Source of the DNA: DAOMNN01 sp964404505
GTDB taxonomy: Bacteria; Pseudomonadota; Gammaproteobacteria; Burkholderiales; Rhodocyclaceae
DNA length: 64,000 bases
Direction: 5' to 3'
Assembly: GCA_964404505.1 (NCBI GenBank)
Contig: CAYOKH010000001.1
Coordinates: forward strand, 79,595-143,594
Of this stretch, positions 24,705-32,942 are shown piece after piece (position 1 is the first letter of the stretch; the number at the start of each line of letters is the position of its first letter). The translations under genes were made by a program, and so were the position numbers. The notes beneath the pieces are model-generated. The model was not told where the DNA came from. It did no database searches and saw only the letters and a list, made by a program, of their open reading frames with translations.

Positions 24705-25958
24705 ATGCGCTACGAATTCCTGGTCGGTCTGCGATACACCCGTTCGCGCAAGCGTGCGCAGGGTCGCAACCGCTTCATCTCCTTCATATCGCTGGTTTCC
24801 ATGTTCGGCACCGCACTGGGCGTGGCCGCACTTATCGTGGTGCTGTCCGTGATGAACGGCTTCCAGGAGGAGTTGCGCACGCGCATTCTCGGCGTGGCGT
24901 CGCACATCCAGGTGTCCGGTTACGACGGTGAACTCGACGCGTGGCAACGCGTCGCGGATCAGGCGGAACGACATCCTTCGGTGATCGCGTCCGCGCCCTA
25001 CGTGCAGGAACAGGGGATGCTGTCATTCGATCAGAACGTACGCGGCACGCTTGTGCGCGGGGTATTGCCGGGGGCCGAGGACCAGGTTGCGGACTTTGCA
25101 CGCTACATGCGCGCCGGGAGCCTCGATTCGCTCGAGGCGGGGCGTTTCGGCATCGTGCTGGGGCGCGACCTTGCCTTCGCGTTACGCGTGCGACTCGGTG
25201 AGAAGGTCACGCTTATCGCGCCGCAGGGGCTTGTCACGCCTGCGGCGGTACTGCCGCGGGTCAAGCAGTTCGAGGTCGTGGGCATCTTCGAAGCGGGAAT
25301 GTTCGAGTACGACTCGGGACTCGCGCTGGTGCATATGCATGATGCCCAGATGCTTTACCGTCTGGGGGACTCGGTCAGCGGCGTGCGTCTCAAGCTCGAC
25401 GACCTCTTCGCCGCGCCGCGCATTGCACGTGAACTGGCCGGAATGATCGACGTGCCTGCCCTGATCGCCGACTGGACGCGCAGCCACGCTAACTTCTTTC
25501 GCGCGGTGCAACTCGAGAAGACGATGATGACCATCATCCTGTTCCTGATCGTTGCCGTTGCGGCATTCAACATCGTGTCGACGCTGGTGATGGCGGTTCA
25601 GGAGAAGTACGCGGACATCGCAATCCTGCGTACGCTCGGGGCAAGCCCCGGATCGGTGATGACGATATTCGTGCTGCAGGGTGCCATCATCGGGCTGGTG
25701 GGACTCACCGCCGGTGTCCTCGGCGGGCTCATCCTTGCGAACAATCTCGATGTGGTCATCCCGTGGCTCGAGACGGTGACCGGCGCGACCTTGTGGAACA
25801 AGGAGGTTTACTACATCAGCGAGCTGCCATCCAAAGTGCTTGCGAACGACGTGTTCACCGTCGTGTCGCTCTCGTTCGTACTGACCCTGATCGCGACCCT
25901 GTACCCGAGTTGGCGCGCTTCGCGCGTCAATCCGGCCGAGGCCCTGCGCTATGAATGA
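24705..25958 (+). CDS. lolC: Lipoprotein-releasing ABC transporter permease, LolC/LolE family
   Basis: A 417-residue inner-membrane permease of the Lol system, which extracts lipoproteins from the inner membrane for transfer to LolA. It starts MRYEFLVGLRYTRSRKRAQG, the usual LolC/E opening, with one membrane helix (SLVSMFGTALGVAALIVVLS), a large periplasmic MacB-like domain (about 45-270), and three C-terminal helices (ILFLIVAVAAFNIVSTLVM, FVLQGAIIGLVGLTAGVLGG, VVSLSFVLTLIATLYPSWRA). The end SRVNPAEALRYE is typical. Only one permease gene is present with lolD, as in bacteria that use a LolF-type homodimer, so the C/E distinction is arbitrary. It overlaps lolD by eight bases. Confidence 0.93.
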   Translation: MRYEFLVGLRYTRSRKRAQGRNRFISFISLVSMFGTALGVAALIVVLSVMNGFQEELRTRILGVASHIQVSGYDGELDAWQRVADQAERHPSVIASAPYVQEQGMLSFDQNVRGTLVRGVLPGAEDQVADFARYMRAGSLDSLEAGRFGIVLGRDLAFALRVRLGEKVTLIAPQGLVTPAAVLPRVKQFEVVGIFEAGMFEYDSGLALVHMHDAQMLYRLGDSVSGVRLKLDDLFAAPRIARELAGMIDVPALIADWTRSHANFFRAVQLEKTMMTIILFLIVAVAAFNIVSTLVMAVQEKYADIAILRTLGASPGSVMTIFVLQGAIIGLVGLTAGVLGGLILANNLDVVIPWLETVTGATLWNKEVYYISELPSKVLANDVFTVVSLSFVLTLIATLYPSWRASRVNPAEALRYE

Positions 25959-26637
25959 ACCCGCCCGCATCCCGGTGCTGGCCTGCAAGGGCCTGACGAA
26001 GACGTTTCGCGAGGGGCCGGATGCGCTTACGGTACTGCATGACGTCCACCTGGAGGTGGGCGCCGGCGAGCGCGTTGCGGTCGTCGGCGCGTCCGGTTCG
26101 GGCAAGAGCACCCTGCTGCATCTCATGGGAGGGCTGGATGTGCCCAGTGCCGGATCGGTGGCGCTGATGGGAAAGGATTTCTCGCGCATGTCGGATGCCG
26201 AGCGCGGACGAATGCGCAACGAGGCGCTCGGCTTCGTGTACCAGTTTCACCACCTGTTGCCCGAATTTACTGCGCTTGAGAATGTCGCGATGCCGCTCTA
26301 CATCCGTCGCATGGAAACCGGGGAAGCCAACGAGCGTGCAGCGGACATGCTGAAGGAAGTGGGGCTCGATCATCGCCTCGATCACACGCCGGGCGAGCTT
26401 TCCGGGGGCGAGCGTCAGCGTGCGGCGATCGCCCGGGCCCTGGTCACCCAACCGGCCTGCGTGCTCGCCGACGAGCCGACCGGGAATCTCGACCGGCGTA
26501 CCGCCGACGCGGTCTTCGATCTGATGCTGGGTCTCAACGAACGCCTGCACACGAGTTTCATCATCGTCACCCACGACGACTCGCTTTCACGTCGCGCGAT
26601 GCGCATCATGCGCCTGGACGACGGGGTGCTCAGCTGA
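25951..26637 (+). CDS. lolD: Lipoprotein-releasing ABC transporter ATPase LolD
   Basis: A 228-residue ABC ATPase that powers lipoprotein release. The Walker A motif is VGASGSGKSTLLHLMGGLD near residue 46, the Q-loop is in FVYQFHHLLPEFTALENV, the signature is LSGGERQRAAIARAL near residue 151, Walker B is VLADEPTGNLDRRTAD, and the switch histidine is in FIIVTHDDSL. HHLLPEFTALENVAMPL is characteristic of LolD. It starts inside the end of the permease gene and overlaps the convergent DUF2062 gene at its 3' end by eight bases. Confidence 0.95.
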   Translation: MNEPARIPVLACKGLTKTFREGPDALTVLHDVHLEVGAGERVAVVGASGSGKSTLLHLMGGLDVPSAGSVALMGKDFSRMSDAERGRMRNEALGFVYQFHHLLPEFTALENVAMPLYIRRMETGEANERAADMLKEVGLDHRLDHTPGELSGGERQRAAIARALVTQPACVLADEPTGNLDRRTADAVFDLMLGLNERLHTSFIIVTHDDSLSRRAMRIMRLDDGVLS

Positions 26638-27202
26638 CACGCTTGCGCAGGACCGCCCGCCTGCGCCAGGCGCGGATCAGCCATACGCGCCAGATGGTGC
26701 GAACGCTGAAATAGCCGACCGCGGCGAGGGTACCAGCAAGCAACACCAGACCGACCGCGAGTGGCCTGCCGAGATCGAGCGCCCAGGGCAGCAGGGCGTG
26801 CGTCCATTCCACGAAGCTCAGATCGGCCATCTCCGGCGGGTGGACGAATCCCGACAGCCGCTCCCCCGTCAGCAGCGCACCCATTCCGTACGCGACGACG
26901 TAGAGCGGCACGATCGTGAGGGGATTGGAGTAGAGCGTGGTGATCAGCGCCAGCGGCAGATTGACCCTGAACACGACGCAAAAGATCGCTGCGCTCAGCA
27001 TCTGGAACGGGCCGGGGATTAGACCGCAGAACAGGCCGGTGGCTATCGCCCCGGCAGCCGAGTGTCGATTGAGATGCCACAGTCTCGGGTGCAGCAGCGT
27101 GTTCGCAAAGGGACGCAACCATCGATTCGTGTGAATTGATTCATGGTCTGGAAGGAAACGTCTCAGGGCTCTTCGCATCTTTGGTCTGTCGGTTTGGTGC
27201 AT
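26630..27202 (-). CDS. DUF2062 domain membrane protein
   Basis: A 190-residue membrane protein with a DUF2062 domain. A basic N-terminus (PKMRRALRRFLPDHESI) is followed by LWHLNRHSAAGAIATGLFCGLIPGPFQ, where the FxGLIPxPFQ motif is diagnostic. LALITTLYSNPLTIVPLYVVAYGMG is the second conserved block, and a C-terminal helix follows. The function is unknown. It is convergent with lolD, with an eight-base overlap. The 190 bases between its start and comEC hold only control sequence. Confidence 0.85.
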   Translation of the reverse strand: MHQTDRPKMRRALRRFLPDHESIHTNRWLRPFANTLLHPRLWHLNRHSAAGAIATGLFCGLIPGPFQMLSAAIFCVVFRVNLPLALITTLYSNPLTIVPLYVVAYGMGALLTGERLSGFVHPPEMADLSFVEWTHALLPWALDLGRPLAVGLVLLAGTLAAVGYFSVRTIWRVWLIRAWRRRAVLRKRVS

Positions 27203-27392
27203 GACCGACCGAACGCTCGTCGGCCAGGGTACGAAAGCGGTTGAAGATCAGGATTCCCGGCGTCGGCCGTCGGAGCGTGCCACGGCGCGAGCGTCATCCC
27301 TTCGAGTATCGCGCCCGCGGGCGGTTCGCCGGTGACCACCGGGGACGGGTTGGGGATTGCCTGCAGGCGATGCAAAATGCATCATTCGTCCC

Positions 27393-29732
27393 ATGCGTAT
27401 GTCAATACTCGCATTCGCCCTCGGCGTGTGGCTGGTCCACACGCTGCCGGCGCTTCCCGATCAATCCCTTCTTTCCATGGCGACGATTGTACTGGCGATT
27501 GCCATCGCGTTGGCTGTCGGCATCGTGCGACGCATGGGTTGGCGTGCTCTTCGCTTCCTCGTCTTGTGCCTCGCGCTTGGGTGCGGATTCGCCTGGTCGT
27601 CCTGGCGTGCGCAATGGCGGCTTGCCGACGAACTGCCGATGACGTCGGAGCTGCGAGAGGTGGAAGTCGTCGGCGTGGTGGCGGATCTGCCGCAGCCACT
27701 CGATCGGGGGCTTCGCTTCCTGTTTGCGGTGGAGTCGTCCGATGCTCCCGTTCCGGCCCGCGTCCAGCTTTCGTGGTATCCGCCGCGCAGCGGACAGGGC
27801 CAGGTCCCGGACCTCAGACCGGGCGAGCGTTGGAGACTCACGGTCCGCCTGCGCCGCCCCCACGGCTTCGTCAATCCGCATGGCTTTGATTACGAGGCGT
27901 GGCTGCTCGCGCGCAACGTCCGGGCAACAGGCTACGTGCGCACGGAGGGCGGCAACGAGCGCCTCGCGGACTTCGTCCCGGCGCCCATGTATCTGGTGCA
28001 CAGGACGCGCGATGCGGTTCGGACCCGGTTTGCTGCGGCGCTCGACGAGCGGGCGTACGCCGGCATCCTGGTTGCACTTGCGGTGGGGGATCAACGCGCC
28101 ATAGCGCAGGAACATTGGGATGTCTTCCGCAAGACCGCGGTTGCGCACCTGGTGAGCATTTCCGGCCTTCATGTGTCGCTGGTCGCGCTGATCGGTGGCG
28201 CGGTCACCGGTTGGGGTTGGCGGCGCGCGGCGTGGCTGGCACTGCGCATCCCGACGCGCAAAGCGGCGGTCTGTGGTGGACTGGTTGCAGCGGCCCTGTA
28301 TGCCCTGCTCGCAGGCCTGGGCTTGCCGACTCAGCGCGCGCTGCTGATGCTTGCCGTCGCGGCGATCGCGCTGATGGTCGGGCGCGAGGCATCGGGCAGT
28401 CGTGTGCTGACTGCGGCCCTGCTATGCGTGCTGGTCGTCGATCCATGGGCTGCGCTGTCGCCGGGCTTCTGGCTTTCCTTCGGTGCCGTTGGCGTGATCC
28501 TGTATGTGCTTGGCGGTCGCATCGGCCCGAGCCGCGGCTGGCATTCCGCCATGCGCATCCAGCTGGCCATGACGCTGGCGCTGACACCGGCGCTGCTTAT
28601 CCTGTTTGACGCATTCTCGATCGTGTCCCCCGTGGCCAATGTGCTCGCGATCCCGCTGGTAAGTTTTCTGATCGCGCCCCTTGCCCTGCTCGCAATCGTC
28701 GTTCCGTTGCCTCAGATCCTGGAGGTGGCACACTGGCTGACCGGCCTCATGATGCGATGGCTGGAGTGGCTCGCCGCCCAGCCGTTTGCACTTTGGGAGC
28801 AGCCGTCGGCGCCGGCCCTGCTGTCGGTTGCCGCCATCGTCGCGGTTGCATGGCTGCTGCTGCCGCGCGGTGTTCCGTCGCGGCATGCGGCACTGCTGGC
28901 CTTCGCACCGATGCTGATGTGGTCGCCGATGCGCCCCGAGGCCGGTACGTTCCGGCTGGTCGTGCTCGATGTCGGGCAGGGGCTCGCGATACACGTGCAG
29001 ACCGCGGCACACGACATGATCTACGATGCCGGCCCGCGTTATGGTCCCGTGGCCGACGCGGGCAGCCGCGTGCTGTTGCCCTACCTCGCCGGATCGGGCG
29101 TCGAGCGGGTGACGCGAATGGTGATCTCGCACGGCGACAACGATCACGCAGGGGGTGCGGCATCGCTGTTCGCGGGGGTCCCGATCCATGAACTCCTGCA
29201 TGGTCTTGAGCCGGAACACGCGCTCCTGCGGATGCATGGACTCCGTGCGCGACCGTGCCAGGCAGGCGATGTCTGGCGCTGGGACGGGGTGCGTTTCGAG
29301 GTGCTGCATCCGGAGCCCCGGGACGATCCGTCCGGCAAGACGAACGACATGTCCTGTGTGCTGAGGATTTCGGCGGATGGCGGGGCCGTCCTGCTCGCGG
29401 GGGACATCGAGGCGCCGGTCGAGCGCAGTCTGATTGCACGCGCGGGCCGCGCGCTTGCGAGCGACGTGGTGGTGGTGCCGCATCATGGCAGCCGCAGCTC
29501 ATCGACGCCTGGATTCGTGCACGCCGTGGGGGCCGTTCATGCAATCCACGCGGTGGGCAATCTCAATCAGTTCCGTCATCCGCATCCTTCCGTATGGGCG
29601 CGCTGGGCGGGCGCCGGTGCGCGCAACTGGCGCACGGACGCACAGGGAGCGATTGTCGTCGATGTCGGAAAGGGCGGCGTGCAGGTCGAATCGCAACGCG
29701 AGCGTGCGCCCCGGTATTGGCATGGCCGTTGA
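27393..29732 (+). CDS. comEC: DNA internalisation protein ComEC/Rec2
   Basis: A 779-residue membrane channel that moves single-stranded DNA across the inner membrane in natural transformation. Domain order is N-terminal DUF4131/OB-type region (about 1-190), the multi-helix competence domain (about 220-490, with HLVSISGLHVSLVALIGG and AGLGLPTQRALLMLAVAAIA), and a C-terminal metallo-beta-lactamase-like domain from about 530 (LVVLDVGQGLAIHVQT, MVISHGDNDHAGGAASL, VVVPHHGSRSSSTPGF). Length and order are normal. The frame opens at a TTG at 27357, but ATG 27393 is the better start. Other competence genes are not in the window. Confidence 0.95.
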   Translation: MRMSILAFALGVWLVHTLPALPDQSLLSMATIVLAIAIALAVGIVRRMGWRALRFLVLCLALGCGFAWSSWRAQWRLADELPMTSELREVEVVGVVADLPQPLDRGLRFLFAVESSDAPVPARVQLSWYPPRSGQGQVPDLRPGERWRLTVRLRRPHGFVNPHGFDYEAWLLARNVRATGYVRTEGGNERLADFVPAPMYLVHRTRDAVRTRFAAALDERAYAGILVALAVGDQRAIAQEHWDVFRKTAVAHLVSISGLHVSLVALIGGAVTGWGWRRAAWLALRIPTRKAAVCGGLVAAALYALLAGLGLPTQRALLMLAVAAIALMVGREASGSRVLTAALLCVLVVDPWAALSPGFWLSFGAVGVILYVLGGRIGPSRGWHSAMRIQLAMTLALTPALLILFDAFSIVSPVANVLAIPLVSFLIAPLALLAIVVPLPQILEVAHWLTGLMMRWLEWLAAQPFALWEQPSAPALLSVAAIVAVAWLLLPRGVPSRHAALLAFAPMLMWSPMRPEAGTFRLVVLDVGQGLAIHVQTAAHDMIYDAGPRYGPVADAGSRVLLPYLAGSGVERVTRMVISHGDNDHAGGAASLFAGVPIHELLHGLEPEHALLRMHGLRARPCQAGDVWRWDGVRFEVLHPEPRDDPSGKTNDMSCVLRISADGGAVLLAGDIEAPVERSLIARAGRALASDVVVVPHHGSRSSSTPGFVHAVGAVHAIHAVGNLNQFRHPHPSVWARWAGAGARNWRTDAQGAIVVDVGKGGVQVESQRERAPRYWHGR

Positions 29733-29819
29733 ACCAGGGGGCGAGCGGAGCGAGTTTACGGGTTACACTCGCGCCGGTTGTCCCCGCGCATATCGACGAT
29801 CGCATCGAAGGACCTGCCC

Positions 29820-30737
29820 ATGAGTTTCATCGACACACTCCGGAATGTGTTCCTGCCGCCTTCGCGTGCTCACCGTGCCCCCCATGAAGGACTGCGGGAA
29901 CGGTCCGTGCAGTGCATCGGACCGCATGGCCTGCATCGCATGGCGTACACGGAGTGGGGAGATCCCGGCAATCCGAAGGTTCTGATCTGTGTGCACGGGC
30001 TGACGCGCAACGGGCGCGATTTCGATTTCCTTGCGCAGGCGCTGAGGGACGAATACAGAGTGGTATGCCCGGACGTGGTCGGACGCGGACGCAGCGACTG
30101 GCTTGGCGTGAAGACCGACTACGGCTTTCCGCTCTATGTATCGGACATGGTGACCCTGATTGCCCGGCTCAATGTCGACACCGTTCATTGGCTCGGTACT
30201 TCGTTGGGCGGGATCATCGGCATGCTCCTGGCCGGGCAACCGCATAGTCCGGTGTCGCGGCTGGTGCTGAACGATGTCGGCCCGGTGATCACCGCGGTAT
30301 CGCTGCGCCGGATCGGCGAGTATGTCGGACGCGCGCCGAAATTCCCTTCGATGGCGGCTGCCGAGGCATGGATGCGTGAAGTGGCCGCGCCCTTCGGCCC
30401 ACTGAACGACGATCAATGGCAGCACCTCACGCGCTACTCCGTACGCCCGGTCGAGGGCGGCTTTTCGATGGTCTACGATCCGGGCATCGGCGATGTCTTT
30501 CGCGCTGCTCCCATTGTCGGGGACGTCGATCTGTGGGATGCGTATCGTGCAGTCCGTTGTCCAACGCTCGCGATACGAGGTGCCGAATCGGATCTGCTTG
30601 AACGATCGATCCTGCTGAAGATGGCCGAGACCGGTCCGCAGGCGCGAATCGAGGAGATTGCGGGGGTCGGACACGCGCCGATGTTCATGGACCCCGAGCA
30701 GATCGCACTGGTGCGCAACTTCCTGCTCGAATCCTGA
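29820..30737 (+). CDS. Alpha/beta hydrolase
   Basis: A 305-residue alpha/beta-hydrolase-fold protein. It contains the oxyanion segment VLICVHGLTRNGRDFDFLAQ near residue 56, the nucleophile elbow WLGTSLGGIIGMLLAG (G-T-S-L-G) near residue 125, and the catalytic histidine in EIAGVGHAPMFMDPEQIAL near the end. The acid would be D/E in IRGAESDLLE. The substrate is unknown; proteins of this kind in betaproteobacteria are often annotated as esterases or as polyhydroxyalkanoate-related. No signal peptide is seen. It is convergent with the DUF2863 gene. Confidence 0.88.
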   Translation: MSFIDTLRNVFLPPSRAHRAPHEGLRERSVQCIGPHGLHRMAYTEWGDPGNPKVLICVHGLTRNGRDFDFLAQALRDEYRVVCPDVVGRGRSDWLGVKTDYGFPLYVSDMVTLIARLNVDTVHWLGTSLGGIIGMLLAGQPHSPVSRLVLNDVGPVITAVSLRRIGEYVGRAPKFPSMAAAEAWMREVAAPFGPLNDDQWQHLTRYSVRPVEGGFSMVYDPGIGDVFRAAPIVGDVDLWDAYRAVRCPTLAIRGAESDLLERSILLKMAETGPQARIEEIAGVGHAPMFMDPEQIALVRNFLLES

Positions 30738-30784
30738 CCGGTTCGGGGTTGCGTCCTCCCAGAGGGCGAAGTCATGCCTGCCCG

Positions 30785-31954
30785 TCAGTGCAGATGACGG
30801 GGGGTCTGCGCGGCGTGGGTCTCGGGCATTTCCGCATGTACCGCTTCGCCATCGGGAGAGGGGTACATGGGGGCGCCGCAGTCGTCGCAGTATTCGAGCG
30901 GGAAACGGTGTTCGAGATTCACGATGTCGGTAACGCCGCAGTCGCGCAGTACCGCCTCGATCTGGGCGGAAATGTCGCTACTTTCGTCTTCGGGACCCAG
31001 CAGCGGCCATACCACGCCATGCACGACGCCGTCGCTGTTGCGGATCGCAAACCCGATGCGGTACTCCTCGAGCTCCTGCTCGTGGTAGGGCGCGATGACG
31101 GCGCGCAGGCTCGAAGCCGGCGTTTCGAGTTCCGAGCCGAGGAATGCGACCGATGCGCGAATCGCATAAGGGCGGCTGTTCCGGTCTGCCTGACGGCTGC
31201 TCGCGAAATAGGTTTCGGGAAGGACGACCTCGGTGGCACAGCCCGGCAGCAGGGGAGCGAGACAGGCGCCGCCCTGGTTACGCCAGCGGGTGAGCGACTG
31301 CTCGCGGCTGCCTTCGTTCTCCTGCCATGCGAACAGCGGCTGTCCCTTGGGTACCGCGATTGCGGCGAGCAGATAGCGTGTATCGGAAAGGAAATGCACG
31401 GTCTCGGGCATGTCTCCGGTTTCGATGTGCAGATCGTGTTCGTCCAGCGCGGCACGCCCGAGGGCCGCGGTGAATCCCGCGGTGGCACAGTAACCCTGCG
31501 GCAGTTGATCGGGACTGAAAAGGAAATCAGCCAGGGCGAGCTTCGCTCCCCTGGCCAGCACGTGGGCCTGCAGATGCACGCGCAGATTGGACATCACCGC
31601 GGGCGGGATGGTGTTGGCCGGAATGCGATAGCGGGACCAGGCCAGGATTGGCGCCCCGATCAGGAGGATGTCGTGATTGATCGACACACCCGGCGCACTC
31701 TCGGCACGCGATTCGATGAAATCGGCCAGTTCCTCGTAGGCACGCGCGTCGCCGGCGTGAAGCTGATCAAGGGTACTGTTGAGCGTGTCTTCGTCGCCCT
31801 CGCCGAGCAGGGCGTCGATCGCCGCACTGAGTTTGTCTTCCCAGTGACGGTCTTCGGCACGACTGCCGGACTCGGCCAAACCCGTGGCCAGCCAGATCAG
31901 CTGTTCGGCCTCGCGGCCCAATCCGCCGCGACGCTTCTGACGGGATCTCTTCAT
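30785..31954 (-). CDS. DUF2863 family protein
   Basis: A 389-residue soluble protein of unknown function, recalled as a DUF2863 member largely limited to betaproteobacteria. It starts with a very basic segment (MKRSRQKRRGGLGREAEQLI). Conserved-looking blocks are APILAWSRYRIPANTIP, the following LHLQAHVLA-like stretch, FLSDTRYLLAAIAVPKGQPLFAWQE, and the C-terminal FPLEYCDDCGAPMYPSPDGE, where CDDCG looks like a half zinc knuckle. No membrane segment or signal peptide is seen. It ends 47 bases from the convergent hydrolase gene. Confidence 0.75.
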   Translation of the reverse strand: MKRSRQKRRGGLGREAEQLIWLATGLAESGSRAEDRHWEDKLSAAIDALLGEGDEDTLNSTLDQLHAGDARAYEELADFIESRAESAPGVSINHDILLIGAPILAWSRYRIPANTIPPAVMSNLRVHLQAHVLARGAKLALADFLFSPDQLPQGYCATAGFTAALGRAALDEHDLHIETGDMPETVHFLSDTRYLLAAIAVPKGQPLFAWQENEGSREQSLTRWRNQGGACLAPLLPGCATEVVLPETYFASSRQADRNSRPYAIRASVAFLGSELETPASSLRAVIAPYHEQELEEYRIGFAIRNSDGVVHGVVWPLLGPEDESSDISAQIEAVLRDCGVTDIVNLEHRFPLEYCDDCGAPMYPSPDGEAVHAEMPETHAAQTPRHLH

Positions 31955-31999
31955 CTTTCAACCTCTTCGAGCGGTAATGAGTGTGCGGCTTGAGTCCGC

Positions 32000-32833
32000 T
32001 CAGTACGCCGGTTTATTGAGCCGTATCGCCTGCATGATGGTAGCCGAGATTTCCTCGATGGACTTGGCGGTGGAATCGAGCCACCGGATGTTTTCGCGAC
32101 GCATGAGTTTCTGTGCCGCGTCGATCTCGTAGATGCAGTTCTCGAGTGAAGAATAGCGGCTGTTGGCTCTTCGCTCCTGGCGGATCTGCGACAGGCGCTC
32201 GGGTGAGATGGTCAGCCCGAAGAGTTTTCGGCGATGATGACGCAGTTCCCCCGGAAGCTTGTTGCGTTCGAAATCCTCGGGGATGAGCGGGTAATTCGCA
32301 GCCTTGACGCCGAACTGCATTGCCAGGTACAGGCTCGTCGGCGTCTTTCCGGAGCGCGACACGCCGACCAGGATCACGTCGGCGTCGGCGAGTTCGCCGT
32401 CGGATGATACGCCATCATCGTGTGCCATGGCGTAGTTTATTGCCTCGATGCGGGCCTTGTAGTCACTGCTCTCGGCCGTGCCGTGGAAACGACCCACCGC
32501 ATGGTTGGAGCGCATCGCCAGCTCCGCTTCGAGCGGGCCGATGAACTGCTCGAACAGGTCGATGAACAGCGCGTCCGCCTGTCGCAGACCGGCCACGGTC
32601 TCGGGGTTGACCAGCGTGCTGAACACGATCGGGCGTACGCCGTCGCGCCGGGCGGCGTCACGAATCTGGCGGGCGCAGTCGAGCGCCTTGTCAAGATCGT
32701 CGACGAAGGGGACCCTGACCTGGCGGAATCTCGCCTCCGGAAACTGCGTGAGCAGGCTGTGACCGAGCGTTTCCGCGGTGATGCCGGTGCCGTCGGAAAT
32801 GAAGAACGCGGTTCGGATCGGGGCTTGGGTCAT
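32000..32833 (-). CDS. ppsR: PEP synthase regulatory protein (kinase/pyrophosphorylase)
   Basis: A 277-residue DUF299-family bifunctional enzyme. It inactivates PEP synthase by ADP-dependent phosphorylation of a threonine next to the catalytic histidine and reactivates it by phosphate-dependent pyrophosphorolysis. The N-terminus IRTAFFISDGTGITAETLGHSLLTQFP and the P-loop ILVGVSRSGKTPTSLYLAMQF are diagnostic, with NYPLIPEDFE following. It is divergent from ppsA, its target, with 109 bases between starts, the usual proteobacterial arrangement. ATG 32833 matches family N-termini; the frame is open further upstream. Confidence 0.95.
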   Translation of the reverse strand: MTQAPIRTAFFISDGTGITAETLGHSLLTQFPEARFRQVRVPFVDDLDKALDCARQIRDAARRDGVRPIVFSTLVNPETVAGLRQADALFIDLFEQFIGPLEAELAMRSNHAVGRFHGTAESSDYKARIEAINYAMAHDDGVSSDGELADADVILVGVSRSGKTPTSLYLAMQFGVKAANYPLIPEDFERNKLPGELRHHRRKLFGLTISPERLSQIRQERRANSRYSSLENCIYEIDAAQKLMRRENIRWLDSTAKSIEEISATIMQAIRLNKPAY

Positions 32834-32897
32834 GATGATCGCCAGGAGAGTGCAATTCGGGTAAACACTGTCGTGCGGCAAAGCAGCAAAACTCGGT

Positions 32898-32910
32898 AAA
32901 ATCATATTTT
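32898..32910. promoter_or_regulatory. AT-rich dyad between ppsR and ppsA
   Basis: AAAAT (32898-32902), CAT, ATTTT (32906-32910) form a perfect short dyad within an AT-rich patch of the 109-base divergent region, flanked by GCAAAA at 32886-32891 and TTTTGC at 32907-32912, which are also inverted. This patch likely contains promoter elements for one or both genes. A regulator is not identified. Confidence 0.3.
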
Positions 32911-32942
32911 GCTTTCTCTCCAATATTTTCGGAAGGCCATTC